A DNA stretch of 64,000 bases, taken from positions 744,001-808,000 of the forward strand of contig OZ024845.1 in assembly GCA_964017145.1 (NCBI GenBank), written 5' to 3'. Shown here piece after piece: positions 55,601 through 63,499 of the stretch. The notes beneath the pieces are model-generated. The model worked only from the letters and a program-made list of their open reading frames with translations, was not told the origin of the DNA and searched no databases. The position numbers were made by a program, and so were the translations under genes. Positions within the stretch are counted from its first letter, which is position 1, and each line of letters opens with the position of its first letter. Source of the stretch: Agrocybe praecox (lineage: Eukaryota; Basidiomycota; Agaricomycetes; Agaricales; Agrocybaceae).

Positions 55601-56426
55601 TTCTCTCCTCATTTCCTACGAACGATTACCGCACCTTTACGGTGCTTTCTACGCATGTCTCTTTATTATAAATACGTAGTACGATACTCTCTTGTTCTTT
55701 AACTAGTTCTTGAGAATACTACAGTTTCATTACTCGAAACTCGAACGAAGAACTAAGAACCTACGCCTATAGCCTTCTTCGGTGTAAACTCTGGGAGTTA
55801 TACACATACGAAACGGCTTGTGTCGTAACATAAGATACTCTCTTAGGTTTGATAATATGCTCTGACCATGTTTTTTATCTGTTCAACACATACAAGAATC
55901 TCCCATTAGAAACTTACTTTTTAGAGACTTTGAAGCTTTATCAAGCATTATCTCATTCACAAGTTTTAAATGCCATACCAGTTGCATTGGCATCATACAA
56001 TAGTAAGCTTTAAAATTTATGAATAAGATTTTTCTACAGAATTTATAAATTAATTGAAATAGAAGTAGAGAAGCTAAAATCCAAAGGAAAGAAGGCAGTT
56101 TATAAGTTGGTGCACTTGTTTGATCAAAATTGTATTTTCCCCCACCCTTTTCTCTAGATTGACTTTATATCTAAAACTTTACTAGCTGAAAATGACCAGC
56201 CAACAACTGCTCCAAGTCAGTTGTTGATTAGCACTCTTTGGACTATAATATTAGAAAACTGTCTTTGTATGTTCTTTTTATACTCACATATAAGACTAAT
56301 TACTTACATAGTACTGTGTCTCACAAAGCTGTAGACAATCTTGAAGAAGAAATCAACACAGCCAAGGCTATTTATGTTGCTGAACAGCCAAAGTCAACCA
56401 ACTTCCAAAGACCCAACAAATACTGA
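46698..56426 (+). CDS. P-loop G-domain protein, interrupted in an intron by a retrotransposon
   Basis: ATG 46698 (MFIPAQSSVISPQRYKEIRS). G1/P-loop GRRNSGKTT, then HDINDEMGFRSNEKFVFHDS with RGFES (G3-like), HAIWYCIPVDNSRPITHAEK, and VPVVVIFTKMHVKD, whose TKMH is the G4-like step. Then INPENIKCDILIHKTLNSLG, HLIPLLSSKGSINFEEIIEC, and after a long intron FNGSPESEMQRALCSVIC. The next exon after the transposon continues LIICSDHNLPLETYFLETLK and LYQALSHSQVLNAIPVALAS, then IDFISKTLLAENDQPTTAPS and EEEINTAKAIYVAEQPK before TGA. Joining the exon halves removes an intron of about 52 bases once the element is taken out. The family is common in agaricomycetes and is described only as G-domain or AIG1-like GTPase. 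From 47.4 kb on the gene is AT-rich, unlike its neighbours. Confidence 0.7.
48033..48560 (+). repeat. 74-base minisatellite inside an intron
   Basis: About seven to eight tandem units starting at 48033, 48107, 48181, 48255, 48329, 48403 and about 48472, the first six steps being exactly 74 bases. Consensus features: TATGTGTGTAGAATTCATTC, TTCTCTGCCTTTGTTCTTTG, and an end TTGTTTCATAG. Later units are more diverged. Each unit ends in a pyrimidine tract plus AG and begins with a GT-containing string, so every unit carries potential splice signals. Confidence 0.85.
48799..48803. repeat. Target site duplication, left (TAAGA)
   Basis: Five bases TAAGA directly before the 5' LTR. The same five bases follow the 3' LTR at 55831-55835. 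Confidence 0.92.
48804..49163 (+). repeat. 5' LTR
   Basis: Begins TGTTACGAAC and ends GTCGTAACA, so it has short inverted termini TGTTACGA/TCGTAACA. It contains a TATAAATA box at 49000-49007 and the expected transcription start about 34 bases later (49034). Confidence 0.94.
49000..49044 (+). promoter_or_regulatory. LTR core promoter and putative RNA 5' end
   Basis: TATAAATA at 49000-49007. The 11-mer AACTAGTTCTT begins at 49034, the distance at which transcription usually starts. This 11-mer is the exact complement of the primer site after the LTR, which supports 49034 as the RNA 5' end. Confidence 0.6.
49165..49175 (+). other. Primer binding site, self-priming type
   Basis: AAGAACTAGTT, one base after the LTR end. 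It is the reverse complement of AACTAGTTCTT at 49034-49044. There is no tRNA 3'-end complement (no TGG start). Tf1-like elements prime reverse transcription with the first 11 bases of their own RNA. Part of the match (AACTAGTT) is palindromic, which weakens the case slightly. Confidence 0.65.
49357..50481 (+). CDS. gag: Gag polyprotein of the retrotransposon
   Basis: 374 residues. Residues about 20-190 form the helical retrotransposon capsid domain (WRRSFITAKKEAARKA, FNDELKKVFSSINLEQDAIH, EEHVAKFKNL, YFENSLPEHIRERIDLASDP, LNEWYDAAIKADNKYRRL). An Asn-rich linker follows. One CCHC zinc knuckle lies at 267-280 (CFNCKGIGHLARDC). After it comes a second Asn-rich stretch and an acidic tail (EEEEEEAGF). 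The protein packages the element RNA in virus-like particles. Stop TGA is at 50479-50481, directly after a slippery heptamer. Confidence 0.92.
   Translation: MTTPTDDKAYRLRLPFDYDGDKKRFIDFTQLLDLYISGNPDSFKTDKSKIVFTLSYLTKADANAWRRSFITAKKEAARKAKTADIDYGSWSVFNDELKKVFSSINLEQDAIHELQRIKMKNETGEEHVAKFKNLVVDADITEEKNIITYFENSLPEHIRERIDLASDPKDLNEWYDAAIKADNKYRRLRAAFNRGPPNRTKGETAFNQKGNTTNNNYRGNNNNYVPREKQYYFSNNNQRRTERDPDAMDVDAMSTDERTALMRKGACFNCKGIGHLARDCPKPRGTRPSYNNPNNDRRENTNPNYKGNNPRNNNYNNNGNNNNGNSRKKSSPKDITSQIRAMTAEERRQVLLSAFEAEDMEGTVAEEEEEEAGF
50472..50514 (+). promoter_or_regulatory. Putative -1 ribosomal frameshift signal between gag and pol
   Basis: The heptamer G GGT TTT (50472-50478) is in the gag phase X XXY YYZ and directly precedes the gag TGA. 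After a 4-base spacer, AGGGAGA (50483-50489) can pair with TCTCCCT (50508-50514), giving a 7-base stem with an 18-base loop. Pol lies exactly in the -1 frame and has no ATG near the overlap. Confidence 0.65.
50478..54074 (+). CDS. pol: Pol polyprotein: protease, RT, RNase H, integrase, chromodomain
   Basis: 1198 residues counted from the frameshift point. Aspartic protease DTGA at 51-54. Reverse transcriptase about 270-460 with D345 (FTKMDVRWGY) and YMDD at 408-411. RNase H about 550-670 with D557 (ESDASK), E599 (YDREL) and D626 (LSDHK). Integrase zinc finger H774, H781, C811, C814. Integrase core D846, D907, E943 with 35 residues between the last two. GPF motif at 1074-1076. C-terminal chromodomain about 1130-1190 (YEIEAI, YKYLVKWAGYSVSNNSWEP). 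The first ATG (50568) would still keep the protease, but it has no obvious way of being reached, so frameshifting is preferred. All catalytic residues are present. Confidence 0.95.
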   Translation: MKGRSAPASVSPSFDISHVLVARIDKKSLYMPISFTTSTSKIAEKTEALADTGASGKFIDEEYRRKLKISKIPLKKALDVYNVDGTLNKKGTITHYVKILMTIGGRTKWESFYCTGLGRQKIILGLPWFRENNPIINWETGHVSWRVKIQETRKIFVKKTKPRKELKIEEDNDLDLLLRFIDGEAPEPEWIRAKTTTSQTLAQKHEEVKVKKPTKEIVPKQFHEFLKVFDEEASNRFPTSKPWDHKIEMKEGFEPKSFKSYNLTPQETKELDSFLDEQLAKGYIRPSKSPMASPFFFVSKKDGKLRPCQDYRYLNEWTVKNAYPLPLISELLDKLKGAKLFTKMDVRWGYNNIRIKKGDEWKAAFKTNRGLFEPTVMFFGMCNSPATFQAMMDHIFKDMISEGLIVVYMDDILIFAKDKKKLDEITRKVLQRLQENDLYLKPEKCEFEKTKIDYLGMIIEEGKISMDPTKLKGISEWPVPKTVKQVRSFLGFGNFYRKFIRRYSDLAKPLNELLQKGKSFIWNDNAQKAFNSLKQKFTEEPVLMMPDTTKPFQIESDASKYASGAVLTQLDSNGNRHPCAFISKTFNEPERNYEIYDRELLAIIRALQEWRHYIQGSLFETTILSDHKNLTYFRSAQKLNRRQARWSLYLSEFNIKLVHTPGTKMIQSDALSRRPDLCPEEDHDNENKTLLPEDLFVNLIDTELQEKIANSDKLDLDAANAIKLLLENGPTELHDKLADWTVEDFQGKNILFYQGKNYIPNDAELRRTIVKNYHDTITAGHPGEIETFNAIRKHYWWPGMRMFVKNYVKGCGPCQQFKINRNPTKPAFQPIKGAKSNRPFANCSMDMITDLPEIDGFDSILSVVDHGLTKGAIFIPCSKTLTEEGAGKLLIEHLYKRFGLPDSMLSDRGPQFAAKAFRELLKQLGIESKLTTAYHPQGDGTTERFNQEIEAYIAIFCSANPETWKDALPTLEFTHNDRRHSDRQKSPFALMLGIEPLAIPTTFENTKFPSVEERLKNLARDREEARAAHELARARMLARRKGKPITFKLGQKVWLDSRNLKTRSNKKLSPKREGPFKITEIKGPLSFKLELPKNWRIHDVFHASLLMPYTENETYGPNFPEPPPELINEEEHYEIEAIKSHRKQGRPQKGKPQKYKYLVKWAGYSVSNNSWEPQEMFGSTGRKILNEYQRRNGLPVTY
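54114..54443 (+). CDS. Small ORF after pol in the retrotransposon
   Basis: 109 codons, starting MHDELNLYNLSLLHERLEED and ending RRYSLYY, with a basic middle part (ACKRKNRRISFKKF). It overlaps the upstream open part of the next frame. It may be a separate small protein, or the first part of the third ORF read through a shift. No family recognised. Confidence 0.4.
   Translation: MHDELNLYNLSLLHERLEEDPFSFKPSTLLSDWITLTQTFHRTSRARQISLTFDKEFPPPPACKRKNRRISFKKFTPKLESIKEEHISRMIPVFTTQNRTHYRRYSLYY
54464..55435 (+). CDS. Third retrotransposon ORF with its own zinc knuckle
   Basis: 323 residues from ATG 54464, which lies in a good context (ACC before ATG); the frame is open back to 54299. The N-terminal part is helical (DFIIGYTEFHHSSQNFLDRQ, LATLLDIENEIHQQ, LNELRRLAALRLDALCWEGL), the middle part is Pro/Thr/Glu-rich and likely disordered, and the C-terminus carries one CCHC knuckle, CYNCRRTGHLKRDC. 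This knuckle is different from that of Gag. The place between pol and the 3' LTR is where envelope-like genes sit in some elements, but no signal peptide or membrane segment is present. Probably a nucleic-acid-binding accessory protein derived from a gag. Confidence 0.7.
   Translation: MPQLNAQNDFIIGYTEFHHSSQNFLDRQTLFNLVAPLGRYNDSLATLLDIENEIHQQTKHLNELRRLAALRLDALCWEGLGNHTQNFWEQRRTYYANEHRPIRGNVPSPYPPGHPTNPITFPDTREPTPDDDTDFYVRTPPKETTNEETPDPNPSRTPSVPFIVVDQHNEEPDEPQVKPISTPEQPSEPNPSVLNIRTFQRLAGLPESSNRPPLNHRQFLHTLFPSHVGSDATGTHSNETRTEPIPRIDNELPPPYLPRRQQNRRPSEPRQTIIPPNGPRQLRGLPHPYTLRPRPRRNATPTCYNCRRTGHLKRDCPYEYQQL
55455..55470 (+). other. Polypurine tract region before the 3' LTR
   Basis: Short TAGAACGGGGGTAA directly before the LTR start, with the run GGGGG. 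This is the expected place and composition for plus-strand priming, though short. Confidence 0.5.
55471..55830 (+). repeat. 3' LTR
   Basis: 360 bases; no difference to the 5' LTR was found on reading. Followed by TAAGA (55831-55835), the right target duplication. Confidence 0.94.
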
Positions 56427-58620
56427 TGGAAACACCAAAATAAAATGAAAAAGCACCATCAAATCAAGTTCTCAACAAGTCTAATAATTTTTTGTGATTC
56501 AGAATTTTTTTCCATCTTGATGTTTTGAATATACTACCACCCATAAAAACATCCAAAAAAGGACCCTAGCTATATACTGCTCTTGATATTCTATGTAAAA
56601 CAATGTAAATAAAACCCAAGCTTTTCCATATACAGATCAAAACCCACAACCAAACAAAAAAAAAGCATAATTTTACATGTAGGTTATATCAATGATAACA
56701 TTTCCTCCTTTCCATCTACACTGTGCACAATGCACACAATATTTTACCAAAATTCCTCAAAGTCAGATTATTTCGGGGCACACATCAGCAGCACCGCAAG
56801 TTCCCAAATACATTCACGTGCTTGCTCACCCAAATCCTGTTTGTACTTATAGTATATTTGTCATATGTATGTATAGAAGGATGAACAGGTTGGAAGGAAG
56901 GTAAGGAAGAATGGTTGGAGAGAATGAGGGAGGAAGGTAAGGATGAAAGTAAGGTGGGTACAAAGGAAGGAATGTAAGAAAGAAAGAAGAAAAGGCAAGA
57001 GGAAACGATGGACAGAGATTTTTGTATGCAACGGAAACGGAAACAGAACCGCGAAACTGCGCAAGGAAAAGAGGATAGGGAAATACAAAGAAAGAATGGT
57101 ATAAAAAGGCGGTAGTAACAATACCGCTGAGTTTAGTGTCAAGGGATAGTGCTCAGGAGTAGATAAAGAGAGTATGCATGAACATGTGTAGATAGAGTGT
57201 GATGGATAGAAGGACCAGAGGGGGTGAAGTGAACTGCAAACACAAACGCGAAAGAAGTGTGGAACAACAAACTAGGAGCACAAGAAACGACGAATGTACG
57301 AAGCAACGAACACACGAAACAACGACGCACAAAAGAGCGTACAGAAAATCCAAAGCTTGACATAAGTCGTATAGGAGAACTGGGATATGTAAGCTGACTA
57401 GGTAAGGTTATACGCTCATACGATAGGATACAATACGATATGTAGTGTAGCGCATTCACTACGACAATCGGAGCTAAAGAGAAGGAAGGGAACTGAGTGA
57501 AGATAGAAAAGAAGGAATGAGAAATAGCATTACTTTCGTAATGTCACGAGTTCAGTTCGAGGGCCAGATATCGAAATAATATAAAAACAAGGAAGAAACG
57601 AGGCAAAACGATATCGATAAAAGAGAAAGAAGAAATATGCATATAACATACCACCAATAACGCCCAACGAAAGGCGGAGAAATTTTCAAGAACAGGAGTA
57701 AAATCAGGTAGGCAGTGAGGTAGAATAGAAAGAAGCGTAAAAGAAAAGATAGGCGAGATAAAGGATGCACCGTTGAAACCCGGAACAAAGAGGAGGTCGA
57801 TGTCGGGAAGATAAACAAGAGCCGAAGAGTATATGTCGGTCGGTCAAGAGAAAATAACAACGATAAACGATCGGCCAGTTGGATCATAGCAAAAGAAGAA
57901 GTCAAACGCAACTTCCAGATTGCCGATTAGTAGTGGGCTCAAATCTTCCAAGTGAGGCAAGACAGCGGCAGCAGTGGTGGGTGGAAGGCAGACAAACATA
58001 GGCGGAAGGAGCAAGCAAGGGGATGTACTGTGACAAACAACGTAGAGGACAAACGGTAATTTATGCGACAGGTGGTCGTGGTCGTGGTGATCGAGGAAAG
58101 AGACATGCTCTAGAGCAAGAGCTCTGGGCAGGTTTTGGAACATGGAGCTCGCATGAAAACCAACTGCCTCTTTTTGGAGTTCCTTTTCCCTCGAAAGTTG
58201 ACCAAAGGAGGACGGACGGGTGCAGTGATTGACAGTGGGGGCAGTGAGCGCTTGTTTTTGAAGATTGAGTATAACAATGCCCGAGCCGGTGAAAATTCAA
58301 GCATAGGTAGTGGAATCTAGTGGGAAACTAGTCGATATGCGGCGGCCGTATTTTGTTGCGATTCATCTGGGATGTATAAGCCTGACGACTGAATAGCGAT
58401 GAGGTTAAGAACAAAAATCATTTACGGCTAAAATCACAATGCGGACCGAAAGGTCACATGACCGTGTTCAACGAGCGAGCTCATGGCTCTTGACTCTGAG
58501 TCGGATTGACTCCAAATTGACTCCCTTTGTGTCCCATCTGCTACTCTCTGCTTCCAAGCAGAATGAACGGAGACTCACCTTATTCTAGTCTCACCAATTT
58601 GGCTCTCTTTTTTCACGAAA
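56427..58620. other. Gene-poor region with strong purine strand bias
   Basis: No gene recognised. From about 56876 to 58020 the plus strand is strongly purine-rich. At 56876-57010 it is almost pure A/G (GGAAGGTAAGGAAGAATGG type). The minus strand therefore shows long Leu/Ser/Phe-rich open frames that are composition artefacts. 58430-58620 looks like ordinary intergenic DNA. Confidence 0.55.
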
Positions 58621-58628
58621 CCCCATGA

Positions 58629-59750
58629 ATGTACGCGGCATCAAGATGGAACTGGCCATATATCACAAGAATAACGACAAAGGCTAAGGACTCAGATCTG
58701 GGAACGAAGACGACCCTGTCGGAGACTTATTCTTCAATTCGAACAAATGATGCTTGGGCAAGAAACTCCATCGGGTTTTTGATCCTCGATAAGGATAAGA
58801 AACGTTCAACGTTCAATGGACATCCGATTTCCAAGCTGACAGTGCAATCGATCCTCAACTTGTCAGGTTATTCTGACACATTTCATGACCACCATTCGAG
58901 CTCTGGTCTTCAAAGATCCTCGCACTCGAGATTTGGCCTCTGGCCCACGATCATCGTCGAAATATCGGTATGTCATTGGTCGTTCGAAATCTTGCGAAAT
59001 CCAGGTTAATCGCTCTCTCATACAGCACTCCAGGTGTGAGTGTTATGCAGCTCGCTGTCGTTTCCAAAACCACCGCCATTATGAGTACGTCTTTCCACCT
59101 TTTTTTTTTTGTTCAGCGATTACACGTTAACCTTCAAGTTGAACAGACTGATTGAAACCCAACATGGATGGTTGTACCAACAAATAACCATGTTACAAAA
59201 TACAGGTACGTCTATGGACAACTATGCTTGGATTACGTTGAACTTTGCTACAGACATGTACTTTATGCGCCACCCTACATGTCTCGTCCTCGTCCAACGT
59301 ATATAGGACTGCCTAGCACGGCGAACTACGACGAGACAATCGATCTTGAGGTAAATATATGCTCGGGGGCTACTTCAATCAGTGGTAAGTCTTCCTTTTT
59401 TACTCACTTGATCCGGGCTTAACGGAAAAATTCAACAGTCAATATTATTCACTTTGGGCTCTCGACGGACGACGTATATGTGAACCAGCGACATTCAATG
59501 GATTTGTCCAGTTCCGTGGAGTGCTCACTCTACCCTCGTATCGAGGTCGATGTCCTGCAAACGATTATGCCCATCCAAAATAAACCATGCCAGGCACTCC
59601 GAAGGACATGGCGGCTGTCTTTGTGTGCGCCCAGCGGTACGCAGCTGATTCTCAGCGTTCAGGACTGTTATTTCGTGTATAATCGGAAGAAGAAAATTCG
59701 ATAAGGAAAAGAGCAAACTTCTGCACCGATTATGGCCCATTACCCACATT
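58629..59750 (+). pseudogene. Galactose/glyoxal-oxidase-like relic, best-preserved copy
   Basis: The upstream part reads KDPRTRDLASGPRSSSKYRY and VIGRSKSCEIQV; its DNA recurs in diverged form at 42560 and 61340. The downstream part reads ELCYRHVLYAPPYMSRPRPT then YIGLPSTANYDETIDLE, and after an intron VNIIHFGLSTDDVYVNQRHS with MDLS. This matches the DUF1929 layout (PPY, RPTI-LP, then GFSTH...QR..LS) of copper radical oxidases, although the copper-ligand His after GFST is replaced by Asp here. After that the frame breaks. A decayed gene, with moderate support for the family. Confidence 0.4.
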
Positions 59751-59926
59751 TCACTCTCCACGTTTGACCCAACACGAACAAACCCCTCTTACCAGGTTGT
59801 TTCCTGGAAATACACAATCCTACCTTGCGAACGAGTCCAGGCCTTTTCATCGATCTTGTCCAGTACCAGTTCTGTGGAATCCGGTCTTCTTTTCCCCGCC
59901 CAGATCGATCTCAGGCTTCTTAGCGG

Positions 59927-60070
59927 CAGGTTCATATGTTTTCTGTCAAAACCTCGCCAGTTCTCGGGAAGGCGATGATAGATAAAGAACAAACAAGGCC
60001 ATATCGCCATCTGGGTATTTAAGCTTTCCATTCCCTCCAACGCCTCTTTCTCTTCAACCACCGCCATCAC
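59927..60070 (+). promoter_or_regulatory. Dispersed promoter-like module, copy e (inverted)
   Basis: Plus strand: CGGGAAGGCGATGATAGATA, AAGAACAAACAAGGCC, TATTTAAGC at about 60015-60023, then a pyrimidine stretch ending CTTCAACCACCGCCATC. Same order as modules a-d but in the opposite orientation and outside the 20 kb duplication. Confidence 0.5.
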
Positions 60071-60589
60071 CTACTCGCCCGTCTTTCAAGGCAACTTACC
60101 TCGAGCCTTATCTTCTAACTCTCGACATGGGTCGACACAACTCATGATCATGGTCGCGCAAACGCACCCATGATCACTTTCGATGTTATAACATTGCTTC
60201 TTCCATCGCCATAAGAGTGAGCGTCGTCTATCTCGGTACATTTGCTTACGTCGCCTTTATCGATGCATCGTACTAATACCTCAGTCGTAGTATCGCGACA
60301 CCCTCGCTTATCGCTTTTTTGAATTTTCAACTGTGCTCTCTATGGTCATGGATTAGGAATGACGTTGCTGGTATGTGCATCACCTTTGATACTTGATTGT
60401 TGTCCTGATCAATCTTTTCTCTGTTCGTAGTCTTACCAAGAAGCAATTGCTCATGCGTGGCCGGGTTCGGCTAGCCTCTGGCGTGTCGTTCTTGGTAAGT
60501 AAACCCGCCGTTGCATATGTATACTTGAGGTTAATAGAATTCGCATAGCCGCTAATTAAAAGGCTTGACCGAGCGCCTCCCGCTGGATC

Positions 60590-61010
60590 ATCTTGAAAGG
60601 CCTTCCTATCGGCGGACGGGCGCTGCTTGGTGCGGGATAGACACCATTGGGTTATGATCGGAAGCCTTGAGTATGTCGATCTCAACATATGTTGAGCGTG
60701 CACTGCTTGAGCACCCCGTTCCTCTGACGCCGAAGTTGTTCTTTCCTCGCCGGGTTATATAGCGTTGCTCGATATAGGCGGTTCCTATCGAGGATCAGAG
60801 AAGACAAGAGGATCAGCGAAGGCACGAACTTTCAAAGGCTTTTCTATCGACAGCGGATGGGCTCTGCCTGGTGCGGGTCAGACAATGTTTTGGGTTCATG
60901 TTCGGAAGACTTTGAGTATGTCGATCTCAACATGGGTTGAGTGTGCACTGCTTGAGCACCCCGTTCCTCTGGCGCCAATGTTGTCTTTTCTCCAGGTATG
61001 ACAGTCTTGT
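60590..61010 (+). repeat. Local tandem duplication of about 240 bases
   Basis: The string TTGAGTATGTCGATCTCAAC with the following GCACTGCTTGAGCACCCCGT occurs at about 60667 and again at about 60909, with similar DNA upstream of each. Copy 1 of the large repeat has it once (42090). Confidence 0.6.
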
Positions 61011-61649
61011 TTCGATATAGGCGCAGAGAAGGCGTGCATAGGGAAGGATACAAGATCGATTACGGAAAGGGAGTGCGTAGGAGCAGAAATACTAAACTAA
61101 TACGAAAGCCCTCGAATAAATTGTCCAAGTAGCGGGTAGTACTTGAGCCTCGTCTATCCAGCCTATCGGCCTATTCGCTTTGTATGCATTCCTATTTGAA
61201 AGTGGGACATGTTAAAATTTAGTAATTCATGACGGAGAATCTGTGCTCAATATAAGCCTTGTATAAGCCATCTTAAATACCCGTGGTCTCCTAATGGAGG
61301 CCCGATTTGAACACGTCGAAAATGCAATTGATCCGAACTTGGGCGTATTTCATGACCATCAGTCAATGTTGCTTCAAAGATCTTCATATTCAAGGATTTC
61401 ATCGCTGGCTCATGGTCGTTGTTACAAGATGGGTAAGCATTCAGTCAGTCGTGCTTTCAATAGGCCCCAATTGACAAGAAAGAAAGAAAAGCATCCAGTC
61501 GTCGATATTACAATAAATATCAGATTAATCGCTTTCTTCTAGCATGAATGGATCCCGATTCCCGGTCAGCAAATAAATATGCACAGAACGCAGGTACATC
61601 GTCTTTGTAAAGATGTACCTCGATTACGTCTGAACTTTGCTACAGATTC

Positions 61650-61835
61650 AACGCACTCTATGCGCCGCCCTACATGTCTCATCCACGTCCAACGTATATA
61701 AGACTGCCTATTACGACGAGAAACTCGATCTTGATGCGCAGGGGTTACTTCCGTCAGTGGTAAGTCTTTATTTTCTACTGACTTGATCCAAGCTTACCGG
61801 AAAAGTCACCAGTCAACTTCTCGACGCACGGCGTC
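61650..61835 (+). pseudogene. Galactose/glyoxal-oxidase-like relic, copy 3
   Basis: Contains ALYAPPYMSHPRPTYIRLP (frame as at 59.2 kb) but loses the following segment. The GFST-like part is deleted except for CTTCTCGACGCACGGCG. A relic. Confidence 0.35.
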
Positions 61836-62460
61836 CATCCAATCCTGAACCTCTTCTCGAGTCTGTCAACATGGACCGTCACTGGACCTCCGTCTTCACG
61901 ACATTCACTACCCTCCTGGACCAACCCTCGATGTCTCGTCGTGATGAACACCGGCATTCCCAAGCTTGGACACAATACGTTGTGTGTTGGGGGTTAACGA
62001 GGGTCCCAACTCGCGTTCTCTTTCGCGGCTCGTAGTGCAACTGCTAAGCGTCCCAGCCCCAGCCCTCTCTGCACCCCTATTCCGATCGCGACTCATCGCA
62101 TACCCCTCCACCTCCGTGCCCACCTCCATACCCCCTACTTTCCCTCTCTTGCTTGCGTTCGTGCTCGACATGGTCCCCTCTCTTTCTCGCTCGCTCTCAG
62201 CGCACCAGGTCCGCTTGCACCGCTCACAGCACTCGCGCTAACGCTCCTCCCATCCACACCTATACCTCTCAAAGGCGCCGACGCTCTCGAGGAATCATAA
62301 CTCGACCTCTAGCGTAACCCGCTCTTCCTACTCGTCGGTGTGCCATGGATGTTGTGGGTGGTACTATGCCCATGCCCGTAACTGCTACGCGAAGACGACG
62401 ACGACGCAGGCGAGCCTGATTGATCAGTCTCAGTCCCAGCCGCAGGCGTGGGTGCAGTCT

Positions 62461-62976
62461 CAATGAGAAGGGATGTATTTATTCTTCCTAAAAAAGCCCA
62501 ACCCCGACCCGAGTGATACCCTCTCCTTGAGCGTCTGCATCGTCATCGTCGAGCTTGAGCTCTGGCTTGAGTTAGTGCCACTTGTAGTGTGCCCATATCC
62601 TGACGTAGGAGGATCAGTGATTGTCCTGCGGCGCCCGAGCCCATTTGCACCGAGGGGGGAAGATGCGATGGGTGTGAATGTTGATGTTGGTGCAGGTGTC
62701 GGTGTAGGAAGGCAAAGAAGAAAGAAAGGCAAAGAAGAAGAAGAAGAAGATGGTGATGGTGATGGTGATGGAGAAGGAGAGAATATTGTCGAATTGGCAC
62801 TCATGAAGGCACCTCTGGGACCGTGTCCGTCTAGGTTCTGCTATATCCGTCAGATAAATCGTCGACAGGGAAAGGAGGAGCGTTAGGTGGTGCGAACTCA
62901 ACCTTACCGTTAAGGCTACTTCGTCGAGTTCGAAGTTGGCCATTTCATGAACAGATGATGATGGAGCGGAGAGCAT
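62461..62976 (-). CDS. Ser/Pro-rich hypothetical protein (possibly decayed)
   Basis: Minus frame from ATG 62804: MSANSTIFSPSPSPSPSPSS, a Thr/Pro-rich part, then ANGLGRRRTITDPPTSGYGH and SLGSGLGFFRKNKYIPSH before TGA. Upstream lies VEFAPPNAPPFPVDDLSDGY in another frame, matched in the 43.5 kb copy. Low complexity makes identification impossible, and the central part is absent from copy 1. Confidence 0.3.
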
Positions 62977-63499
62977 CGTCTATTTGGTTTCCTCAGCTGC
63001 AGGTATAAGATGGGCGCACTCCGATAATGGCCAACCAGAAACGATGGACTTCGATCGAAGAAAAAACCAGCACTCTGCTTCCAGCTCTCGGGAGTCGGAT
63101 CAGCCCCTTATTCCAAAATCTAAGCAGGTCGCAGGCGTCAATATTATCCCATATCTTATGAAGGTGGCTGAAGAAGTCGCCCGTTCCCACTAGTCTTTTC
63201 CAAATACGAACCTACCGCAACCTGGCTAACTGCAGGCTCGCGCATCTCGCTGCGAAAGTGAACGGAAAGCACCAAAATGGCCCGTCCCGAATCGATGCAA
63301 AACATCTCACTGAATCTTGAGCTTGAATTCTGATGATACGTTTACGAGTTTTATATATATAATATATGTAATATTCTTTTTCAGTATTGGAATCTACGCA
63401 GAAGCGATGTTCAGAATAACATGCAATCAGAATCACAAATGGACCGGTTGGCACAAGTGGATTTGGTTGCATGATTTCTCGCAAGATCCTAAGATTATA

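Larger units (their letters stand above)
48804..55830 (+). mobile_element. Ty3/Gypsy chromovirus-type LTR retrotransposon, 7027 bases
   Basis: Complete element: two 360-base LTRs that appear identical, perfect 5-base target duplication, primer site, gag, pol in the -1 frame, a third ORF, and a G-rich purine tract before the 3' LTR. The pol order protease, reverse transcriptase, RNase H, integrase, chromodomain is that of chromoviruses. Identical LTRs and open frames mean recent insertion and possible activity. It sits in an intron of the G-domain gene in the same transcriptional direction. Confidence 0.95.

Noticed and set aside
56861..57911. Leu/Phe/Ser-rich minus-strand frames that look like membrane proteins
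   Set aside because: They follow directly from the purine-rich plus strand and have no conserved motif; treated as composition artefacts.
58885..59010. FHA-like domain suggested by RYVIGRSKSCEIQV
   Set aside because: Only one short match to the FHA start; the rest does not follow the fold, and neighbouring DNA belongs to the oxidase-like relic.
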